Below are positions 16,523-23,604 of a stretch of DNA of 23,604 bases, piece after piece. The notes beneath the pieces were generated by a model. It did no database searches. It had not been told where the DNA came from and saw only the letters and a program-made list of their open reading frames with translations. The DNA is from Vitrella brassicaformis (lineage: Eukaryota; Sar; Vitrellaceae). Location: assembly GCA_001179505.1 (NCBI GenBank), contig CDMY01000400.1:1-23604 (forward strand), read 5' to 3'. Every line of letters begins with the position of its first letter. Positions within the stretch are counted from its first letter, which is position 1. The position numbers and the translations under genes are program-made.

Positions 16523-17951
16523 ATGGCTCTCTTCTCGCGCCTAACGCTCTTAGCCCTCGCCGCTCTCCTGGTGGCGGCGTGGATGCCCTCTGCCACCATG
16601 GCCAGCACAGCTGCTGCTCCCACTGCACGTCCTCTTGATGAAGCTGAAAATGGCCTGACGACTCTGGACGAGCTCGAGGTGCCTGACGAGGACGAAGAGG
16701 AAACGTTCGATGCCGACGAATACGAGGATGATGAGAACGAGGATGAGGACGAGACTGACGACGACGAGCTCGATGAGGACGAAGATGAGGATGAGGATGG
16801 GCCTCTGACGTCGGGCAACCTGACGTCTGGCAACCTGCGTGCCCTGCGTAAGCAACCGACCACATGCAATGCACCTATCCACGGCTGCCGGATGGCCATC
16901 ACCCCTGCCCTTCCCTTTGTGTTGTGTGGCGTGGTGTGCAGGCGCCCGTCCCAGTTACTGCTCATACTGTGGCCCTGGCTACCACTGCGGGGGCGGAGGA
17001 TGTAAGGAATGAGACAGACAGAGATGCACACCGGTCGCACTCGTCACTGTGTGTGTGCTTTCAGGCATTCCCGACTGCCCAAGGTGCCCACCTGGCTACC
17101 GCTGCTGGCGCGGCCGATGTAGGGAATGAGACAGACAGAGATACACACCGGGCGCTCGTCAACGTATGTGTGCTTTCAGGCATTCCCGACTGCCCAGTGT
17201 GCCCACCTGGCTGCCGCTGCATTCGCGGCCAATGTAAGGAATGAGACAGACAGAGATACACCGGGCGCTCGTCAACGTATGTGTGCTTTCAGGCGTTCCC
17301 ATCTGCCCAGTGTGCCCACCTGGCTACCGCTGCATTCGCGGCCAATGTAAGGAAGGAGACAGACAGAGATACACCCCGGTTGCTCGTCAACGTATGTGTG
17401 CTTTCAGGCATTCGAATCTGCCCAGTGTGCCCACCTGGCTACCGTTGCTGGCGCGGCCAATGTAAGGAATGAGACAGACAGAGATACACCCCGGTTGCTC
17501 GTCAACGTATGTGTGCTTTCAGGCATTCGAATCTGCCCAGTGTGCCCACCTGGCTACCGTTGCTGGCGCGGCCAATGTAAGGAATGAGACAGACAGAGAT
17601 ACACACCGGGCGCTCGTCAATGTATGTGTGCTTTCAGGCATTCGGGTCTGCCACTGCCCGCATGGCTGGGGCTGCAGACGCGGCAGTTGTAAGTGACGAG
17701 ACAGACAGCGGTGTCGTAGCCACGGGGTAGTCAGTCAGACGACGAGTCGACGTGTTGCTGCGTGTTGCTTTCAGGCTATCCCCCTACCTGCCCCCCTGGC
17801 CACGACTTCTTCAACGGCGGTTGTAAGTGATGAGACCACACAGAAAGACAGCCAGACAGACAGACACTACACAAAAACGACGTGACACGTCAACACATGT
17901 GCCCACCGCAAATCCCTGTGATGCTTGTGTCTTTCAGGCCAGAGACGCTGA
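16523..17951 (+). CDS. Secreted acidic protein with tandem CPPG-type Cys repeats on duplicated mini-exons
   Basis: I recognise no named family. Ten exons encode 255 residues: 16523-16847, 16942-17001, 17065-17118, 17180-17233, 17293-17346, 17408-17461, 17523-17576, 17638-17688, 17775-17822 and 17938-17951. Exon 1 holds a signal peptide (MALFSRLTLLALAALL...), a run of mainly Asp/Glu at about residues 50-92, and TSGNL twice. Exons 2-9 each encode one repeat of the form C-x3-C-x2-CPPG-x-x-C-x-R-G-x. All introns are phase 1 and repeat-exon lengths (60, 54 x5, 51, 48) are multiples of three, so any exon can be skipped in frame. The Cys that joins neighbouring repeats is split: T before the intron, GC after it. 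Reading into most introns gives KE and a stop. Exons 6 and 7 are identical. The ATG at 16523 opens the signal peptide. A matrix or wall role is a guess. Confidence 0.85.
17065..17637 (+). repeat. Tandem array of 113-115 bp exon-plus-intron units
   Basis: Five consecutive units start at 17065, 17180, 17293, 17408 and 17523. Each has a 54-bp exon and a 59-61 bp intron. The introns are as similar as the exons: all start GTAAGG or GTAGGG, carry GAGACAGACAGAGATACAC and end GTATGTGTGCTTTCAG. Diverged units flank the array on both sides (16942, 17638, 17775). Confidence 0.95.
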
Positions 17952-18121
17952 CTGCACTCGTCTGCCGCCGTGATGCGTGCGCCGCTATTCTTTGATTAAG
18001 TCTACGGATGTGTGACCCACTGTTCTTTTATTAAGTCCATAAATGGATACATGTGCGCGCGTGTTGCGTGTTGCGTGTGCATGTGTGTGTAAAAAGAGAG
18101 CTGGCCTGCCTCTGTACGTGT

Positions 18122-18195
18122 TGTGCGTCTGCACTGCATAGTCTGTTGGCGTCTGGAGCGGTGTGTGCTGTCAATTGCCTGTCAGTGTACTGGGT
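18122..18195 (+). repeat. 3'-flank repeat family 1, copy C
   Basis: Contains GTGCGTCTGCACTGCATAGT, a TGGCGTCTGG block and TTGCCTGTCAGTGTACTG, in the same order as 3498-3567 and 15595-15675. It starts 170 bases after the stop of the CPPG-repeat gene. Confidence 0.65.
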
Positions 18196-19377
18196 TATGT
18201 GTTGACTTTGCCATGGAAATAGACACGCGGGTGGGGGAGGGGGGAAGGGAACAGGGGCTGGGGAACACCGGGTTCATATCATGGGTGTGGTGTGCTTGTG
18301 TGCTGTCTGGACTGAGAGAGGGGTGGATGTTGCCTGATGTGGGTGTGGGTGTGGATGCGGTGGGCATGGCATCCTGGCCATCACATGCATACCCACACAT
18401 TCGTCACATACGGTCATTTGTCTGTCACTCACGTGTGTGTTGGTAGTGCCCTGTGTGTATGTCTGTCTGTCTGTCTGTCTGCAAAGTTCGCAGTGCACCT
18501 GTGCCCTTTGTTGTACATTCGTAGTGGATTTGTTGCGTGTGGGAGGGCCGTAGTGAGTTTCTCTTCATCGCATGACTGACACGCTGGGGGGACACCTGGG
18601 GGACACGAAGGAACGGACACTTACCATGAATCGTCACCACAAACACCTGACGGCCTCGATTGCCACGTGAATCTGTGAACCGACAAAAGCTCAACAAAGT
18701 GTCCCTCACCCCATCTCTCCCGTCCCAGCCCCTGCCCTCCCCTGCACAAAGAAAGAGCGAGCGAAACACACATCGGCCAAGGGAACGCACAGGTGCCTGA
18801 TTCCATGGTGTGAGACAGTGGTGGAGCACCTGTGCTCTCCTCAGAGCACTGGAAGCATTTGCAGTGAAACAGCGAGTCAATAACCATGATCAGACAAGCA
18901 GGCGGCTGCCCGGCCTTCCTCTCCCTCTCCTCTCGAGCTCTTTTTAGCCTTGCATTGCATCACTCATTCGCCATTGAATCACTCATTCGCCTCGCCCAAG
19001 CCTTGCTCTCCTCATCCTCGCCGCCGGCCGGGTTGCCTTTTTTTTTTCTCTTTTTTCCGGCCCAAGCTCAACCGTGTGAAACACGGGTCGGATAAATGGG
19101 AAACGGATAAATGGAAAAAATGCTCAAATGGGAGCCGTGTCCCACTTATCCGACCCTCACAGTTCCGACCCTCACAGTAAGCCCGATCGATCACACTGCA
19201 GGGCCCCCTTTTTAATACAGTGGGTTCATACATCTTTTTAATTGATGTCCCACAGTAATAATGACACCAGTCTCGACGGTGGAAATGCCAACGAGGGATG
19301 AACGAGTGTTTGACAGCACCGAATGACAAAGGCATTCGTTCAATCAGTAACGCAGCTGTCTGTCTTCCTGTCAGTCT

Positions 19378-19450
19378 GTCAGGCTACACACGCTCTCATT
19401 TACTCAAGACACATAGACACAGCGAGGCAAGCAGGGAGGTCAGAAAGAAA
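19378..19450 (-). repeat. Interspersed repeat family 3, copy 4
   Basis: Near-identical in its core to 16008-16092, sharing ACACATAGACACAGCGAGGC. In both places a KLSGSVGFP-coding segment follows on the right (170 and about 280 bases later), so the two loci share a longer ordered module. Confidence 0.6.
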
Positions 19451-19811
19451 GATCACAGATAGGTGACAGGCAGGCTCGACTCGCCGACACACATACGCGC
19501 GCACACAGAGAGAGCCGACATACGGCGCCCGATGTCGGGCAGACAGACAGACAAGCACCAGCGGATGAGTCGAAACAATCATGATCACTCACTCACTTGA
19601 ACAAATAAACAAGCAAACAAACAAACAAACAAACACACTGACACACACACGGATAGAGAGACACAGAGACAGAGCAAGGGCGCAGATACACACTCCCGTC
19701 ACACACGGCGGACACACACACCACAACAAATTGAGCGGATCGGTTGGATTCCCGCTTATGTATACTATGTCTGTACATAACTGTCCTGCCGAAAAACGCT
19801 AACTGCTTCAC

Positions 19812-20076
19812 GGCCAGCGCGCCGGACGGCCTGGTTTTTGGCGAGGAGACGAATCATTCACTTCCTGACATTTAAAGCGTAGGGATTTTTGAGAGAATGT
19901 CTCGGTGTCGCTGTAGGGCTTGACGCATCCTGCGTATGCATATATGAGCCGGCTGCACATTTCGTCAAGCCCTACAGCGACACCGAGACATTCTCTCAAA
20001 AATCCCTACGCTTTAAATGTCAGGAAGTGAATGATTCGTCTCCTCGCCAAAAACCAGGCCGTCCGGCGCGCTGGCC
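19812..20076. repeat. Perfect palindrome: 114-bp arms, 37-bp spacer
   Basis: Bases 19812-19925 are the exact reverse complement of 19963-20076; I checked the arms base by base. The spacer is 19926-19962. The right arm begins exactly where similarity between the two TLDc paralogues ends, after the codons for ALLGG. No target-site duplication is visible, and the arms are not terminal repeats of a longer element with its own gene. Identical frames on both strands inside the arms are a consequence of the palindrome. Confidence 0.98.
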
Positions 20077-20922
20077 CCCCAGTAGAGCATGGTCACGTAT
20101 AACTACTCCTCTGTCCCTCACCCCAATGTAGCCCTCGGGCACATCGTCTGCATCGGTGGACTGACGGCATCCGAGGATGTCGTCAGTGCTCAACGGCCAA
20201 CAACCGCCCGACGATGACCTGCCCAACGACAGGTCCCTGCCGACAGCCATTCTCGCATTATAACGAGGCACAAGCCCCCCAGAACACGGAGCCATCGGTC
20301 CCCCCAAATCTGAGACGCCACTAGGACATCCTGGCTCTTTCGATCGATCTCTATCTTGGTCGCATTCTCGTAGTGGCCCGCCAGGGAGAAGAACCACACG
20401 TCACTGTCGTACCCGTGCCACCTCGGCATCATGCCGGTGCCATCGAAGGCGGGCAGCCTGATGCTCTCACTGATGAAGGCGCCGAACACGTACTGGGCGT
20501 TGCGGATGACAATCACCACGTTGGGCTTGTTCTCAACACAAGTCAGCATATCGCCATATCGAGTACCGTCCCAAGGGGACCTGCATAACACACACACAGA
20601 GGACAGACAGTCGCTGCGGATGCTCTCGTGCGCACGCACAAGTATGCCTGCATGTGTGAGTAAGCGAACCTGTAGAGCATTGTGAGTGTTGTGTCATTGC
20701 CCAGCAGATGCAGACGACGGACCTGCACACAAAGCAAAGCAACAGACAGACAGACAGACAGGCTGATGATACGTGTGTGTGCGTGTGGTACAGACATACA
20801 TGCTACCACACCGGTGTTGTGTCTGTGGGCGACGTGAAGGCATCGCAGAGAGACAGCCAGCATCATGCCACGCAGAGTGTGACGGTGAAGGCCAGCAGCA
20901 TCATGCCACGCAGAGCCACCAT
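20020..20922 (-). pseudogene. TLDc-domain paralogue, frameshifted and 3'-truncated
   Basis: A diverged copy of the + strand TLDc gene at 21219, arranged head to head with it. Matching parts are LTMLYRSPWDGTRYGDML, QYVFGAFISESIRLPAF, SDVWFFSLAGHY, TKIEID, NARMAVGRDLSLG and DVPEGYIGV. The intron inside the LYR codon is in the same place and phase in both genes. Two defects are visible. The frame slips by one base at a six-G run (- strand; C6 at 20275-20280), and one extra G would restore it. The C-terminal strand seen in the intact copy (NFMADEIEVLRV) is missing, because the sequence passes into the palindrome and stops at 20020-20022. The start (ATG at 20920-20922, MVALRGMMLLAF...) is tentative; a 22-25 bp direct repeat (20856-20877, 20891-20915) muddles the first exon. 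An assembly error at the G run cannot be excluded. Confidence 0.7.
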
Positions 20923-21218
20923 TGTGCGCACGTGGAGGGAACGAGGACACTGACAGAGATCTGGCCGCGACACCGGAAGACTATAAAAGGCACGCGGACG
21001 AGGGAAGGATAAGATTTGCGGACCGATGCTGCGTCCTCACTCCGGTCCCTAACCCACGGCGAGAAACCTATCGAGTCTATCCCTCTAGTAAGATCTCGTC
21101 CTCGTCTCACCTTATCGGCTGGCAAGCGGCCTCTGACTGACCCCAACAAACATCGCTCTCTGTCCTCCTCTTCACCTCTCTGTCCAGTCCTCTTCCCTCA
21201 TCTCTTCCCCTTCCCCGG
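20923..21218. promoter_or_regulatory. Divergent promoter region of the TLDc pair
   Basis: A 296-bp gap between head-to-head paralogues. It contains the TATA-like box at 20982-20989 on the + strand. The last 80 bases before 21219 are CT-rich, like the leaders of other genes in this window. Confidence 0.5.
20982..20989 (+). promoter_or_regulatory. TATA-like box (TATAAAAG)
   Basis: TATAAAAG stands in a GC-rich context 230 bases upstream of the ATG of the intact TLDc gene. If used, transcription would begin near 21010-21020 and give a leader of about 200 bases. It is the only convincing TATA-like element found next to a gene start in the window. Confidence 0.4.
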
Positions 21219-22062
21219 ATGGCGACTGTTCTCATGATGATGATTCTCTGTGTGGTGTCGACCATGGTCGGCACAGAGGCAAGACCCGCACAACAGGTAT
21301 GTCACACACACACACACCGTGACCTATCCACCCACTCATCTAATGCTCTGGTGTCAATGGCTACCTTTGTTCTGTTCAGGTCCGTTTGCGCGGCCTGCAG
21401 GTGTCCCCTCCTGGCAACACGTCGCTGTCTGCGTCAGAATATGAGGCGCTGCTCGCTTCGATGGGGGGCGACACCACTACACAAGTCACCTCACTCTACC
21501 GGTAGACACACACGTCATGCCAACAGGCTGGGATCATCTGACAGGTAATAAGCACATTCCATCTGTGTGTGCGTGCTGAAGGACGTCTGTGGACGGCACC
21601 ACCTATGGCGACCTGCTGGACAATGTGGGCGACGCGAAGCCTCTCGTGGTGGTGGTCAGGAAGGACAAGTATGTCTTCGGCGTCTACGTCAGTGCCGGCA
21701 TCCAGCTGCCCGACGACCCGACCAGCGAGCATTGGTACGGCAGTGATGTGTGGTGGTTCTCACTGGCCGGCCACTTCCCCCAACCGACCAAAATAGACAT
21801 ACCACCATGGGAGCAGTGGATGCGGGTGGCGGGGAGGAAGGCGAATGCAGTGGAGGCGAATATGTACATCGGTAGGTATCTGGTGTTAGGTGAGCAGCGA
21901 GGCTGGCCAGCCGCCGGCATCCGCAGCTGTGAACAGTACACCGACAGCGACTATCTGCCTGAGGGCTACACGGGAGTGAGGGGTGAGTTTGCCGATGCTC
22001 TGATGGGCGGGTCTCGTAACTTTATGGCCGATGAAATAGAGGTGCTGCGTGTGGTGCAGTAG
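21219..22062 (+). CDS. TLDc-domain protein with signal peptide
   Basis: Three exons, 21219-21296, 21380-21501 and 21582-22062, give 226 residues with consistent phases (0, then 2). Residues 1-22 look like a signal peptide (MATVLMMMILCVVSTMVG...). The rest fits the TLDc fold: it opens with SLYRTSVDGTTYGDLL, continues VVVVRKDKYVFGVYVSAG and DVWWFSLAGHF, and closes with ALMGGSRNFMADEIEVLRVVQ, where the EIEV strand is typical of the family. Known TLDc proteins (OXR1, NCOA7, TBC1D24 and relatives) are mostly intracellular, linked to oxidative-stress protection and V-ATPase regulation. A secreted or luminal TLDc protein of this size is unusual. The second acceptor (AAG at 21579-21581) is not the common CAG, but it restores the LYR-S/T-x-DG motif and the same phase as in the paralogue. 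Confidence 0.8.
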
Positions 22063-23604
22063 TCAAGGGACGCAGGAAGGGAGGAGGGAGATGTGCGTTG
22101 CCCTCTATGGTGCTGTGTACTGACATAAATAGGTGCCATCCATTTGTCTGTGCCTCCTCTCTGCGCCCTCGTCTGTCTGTCTGTCTGCCTCCACGCCTGA
22201 GTGCAGCTGATCTGCCAGCACACTGCTGGTGCCCCTGTGTGTGTGTATTGGTGTGTTTGTTTGTTGAAGTGAGTGTGTGTGCGGTGGCTGGACTGACTGT
22301 AATGACTACGTGGCTGTGGCTGCGTGCGTGTTTGCCGTCCCTGCCCTGATGTGTTTCTGCGAATGTGTGTGTGCACGAATGACAGCTTCCATGCTCTCAA
22401 CCAACCTATGCATGTACATGCATGACAGAGTCCCTCCGGGGTTGCAGACACGAGTCTCGTGAGACACAATAACCAATCAACCATCTCAGATATATAGCCC
22501 TTTGCTGTACATACGTGTCGGCAGGTCCAGTGGTTTGATCCGTGTCTCCACAGCGTACTGTATTATTCTCTGCTTGCTTGTCTGCTCTGCCGCCCTTCTT
22601 GTCTCTGACGTGTCATGCATGTCCAGCCCACATCAGAGCTGTTGTGACCGACCGATGGACAATGGACACTCACGGCTGACTGACACAGATGCGATGTGCG
22701 GATGTTTAGCTGATGTGATCAAAAACACCTCTAACATGAAGCTGTAGGCTGCCCTAGGCGGTGTAGTTGTGTTCCCGCGTGTCTCTGTCATTTCACGATG
22801 TGTGACGTGACAGTGTCTGTCTGTCTCTGTGTCTGGGTTGCCGGTGTATTGCAATCCTCTCCACACGTTCGTTCATCGAATGATTCTAGACACCACACCA
22901 CACCACACCATGCCACACGACACCATGTGTCACACAGTGGCGGATGGATCACACAGTAAGTAACTAACTGGTTGATGCAATCAATGTCGTGTCGCGTGAT
23001 TTGAGTCTGACTTGCTCGCCGACACAGTTTGTTCATTCATCGCCGTTGCAACATCTCATCTGTCAGTCAATGCATCAATCCTCCTCAAAGAAAATGTCCC
23101 TCCCCCTCCCTCCCCATGAACTATATATGATACACACCGCACCCACTCATCAAGTCTTTTCACCAAAGAAAGAAAAGGCATGATTTAATTTGCGGATGGC
23201 TGAATGCAATGCATTTAGCCGCCCGATCGCCCGACCGACCGACCACTCAGTCAGTCAGTCGCCTCCTTTTGGCGCGGCGCACTTTTCTGCTCAGCTCATT
23301 GGGCGGAGGGGGCGCATCACTCACAGCCACACACATCAAATCACGCGCACTGAGCTCTCACAACACGTCACACGAAGACATACAGACCGACCAACACCAC
23401 ACACACACACACACACGTTCGTCGTACCAACTATTGGATGGCCAAGATCAGGCTAACACGCAATGCCAAACCCCACTCGACAACCGCCGAGGGAGCGCAT
23501 CAGTGCAAAGCGCAAGAAGTCACTTGCCACAAACAAATCACAGACAAAGTACAGACACTACTGGCAGTCCTCATGAACCACCCGTCGCCAACCCCCCCCC
23601 CCCC
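22063..23604. other. 3' flank and terminal stretch; no gene recognised
   Basis: Begins with a TG-rich 3' flank carrying repeat family 2 copy 2 (22171-22264). A frame at about 22502-22747 has a hydrophobic, Cys-containing stretch but no ATG before it. The last 700 bases contain CACAC runs, GACC and CAGT units, and a CA repeat at about 23397-23416. The window ends in 14 or so C residues, which looks like a contig edge. Confidence 0.45.
22171..22264 (+). repeat. 3'-flank repeat family 2, copy 2
   Basis: Matches 3766-3860 in block order: GTCT units, CTGC-CTCCAC, then CTGCTGGTGCCCCT and ATTGGTGTGTTTGTTTG. It lies 110 bases after the stop of the TLDc gene. Confidence 0.65.

Larger units (their letters stand above)
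17952..19811. other. Intergenic with interspersed repeats; no supported gene
   Basis: Repeat family 1 copy C is at 18122-18195, inside a TG-rich 3' flank that runs to about 18560, with GTCT units at 18458-18480. A weak - strand exon series around 18430-18887 was considered and not accepted. An imperfect inverted repeat pairs 19085-19100 with 19141-19156, followed by a direct repeat of CCGACCCTCACAG at about 19150-19177. Repeat family 3 copy 4 is at 19378-19450. AAAC units lie at 19610-19633. A KLSGSVGFP coding relic is at 19727-19755. Confidence 0.45.

Noticed and set aside
17065-17637. Regularly spaced repeats that could suggest a CRISPR array
   Set aside because: Units are 113-115 bp and conserved throughout, including the 'spacers'; they decode as exons and introns in a eukaryotic gene.
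18425-18887. Possible - strand gene with exons such as VFVVTIH before a GTAAGT donor, and a CPPG-like stretch
   Set aside because: Pieces look exon-like, but no consistent series of phases or recognisable domain could be assembled, and part overlaps TG-rich 3' flank.
19808-20131. Two look-alike frames on opposite strands sharing MRECLGVAVGLD
   Set aside because: Both come from the two arms of the perfect palindrome; there is no start context, motif or splice support.
22502-22747. Frame with a hydrophobic Cys-containing stretch (CIILCLLVCSAALLV)
   Set aside because: No ATG before the hydrophobic part (the frame opens with TTG), no splice acceptor that clearly joins it to a start, and it lies in a 3' flank.
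23591-23604. Terminal run of C
   Set aside because: Probably a contig edge or sequencing artefact, not a biological feature.
1-23604. tRNA and rRNA genes
   Set aside because: No cloverleaf-like segment or rRNA core sequence was recognised on either strand by eye.

Overview
The window looks like nuclear DNA of an alveolate alga. The closest fit I can suggest is the chromerid Vitrella brassicaformis; this is an inference, and I could not run a search. The reasons are: many short GT-AG introns, GC-rich exons set in CA- and TG-rich flanks, a protein with the cysteine spacing of apicomplexan oocyst wall proteins, and small plant-type telomere-like motifs (CCCTAGA, CCCTAAA). No bacterial, phage or virus features were seen.

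Layout, left to right. A small two-exon coiled-coil protein (568-937, +). A six-pass membrane protein of unknown role (1417-2274, -). A small secreted or type I membrane protein with a short Cys-rich head (2662-3205, +). A TG-rich to CA-rich convergent spacer with interspersed repeats. An oocyst-wall-protein-like secreted protein (4871-5809, -). A divergent HOTHEAD-like GMC oxidoreductase in about 19 small exons (6199-9697, +). A mostly empty 2.3 kb. A ten-exon SulP/SLC26 anion transporter with a STAS domain (12018-15244, +). A secreted acidic protein whose C-terminal half is an array of tandemly duplicated mini-exons, each encoding one CPPG-type cysteine repeat (16523-17951, +). A 1.9 kb repeat-bearing spacer. 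Finally, a head-to-head pair of TLDc-domain genes: the left one (20020-20922, -) has a frameshift and has lost its 3' end at a perfect 265-bp palindrome, and the right one (21219-22062, +) is intact.

How the genes may fit together: at least five products carry signal peptides (small Cys-rich membrane protein, oocyst-wall-like protein, GMC oxidoreductase, CPPG-repeat protein, intact TLDc protein). A wall or extracellular-matrix theme is plausible but is inference. The genes at 2662 and 16523 share a first-exon signal-peptide module, and the 2662 gene carries a cryptic frame matching the CPPG repeat of the 16523 gene, so they appear to be relatives built by exon duplication.

The most unusual points are: (1) the exon-plus-intron array with a 113-115 bp period, in which each repeat-closing Cys codon is made only by splicing; (2) the perfect palindrome at the broken end of the TLDc paralogue; (3) a dual-frame last exon in the 2662 gene; (4) a 15-bp hairpin over a 5' splice site in the GMC gene; and (5) families of interspersed repeats shared between gene flanks. 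Splice sites were inferred by eye from consensus and phase; transcript data would settle them.
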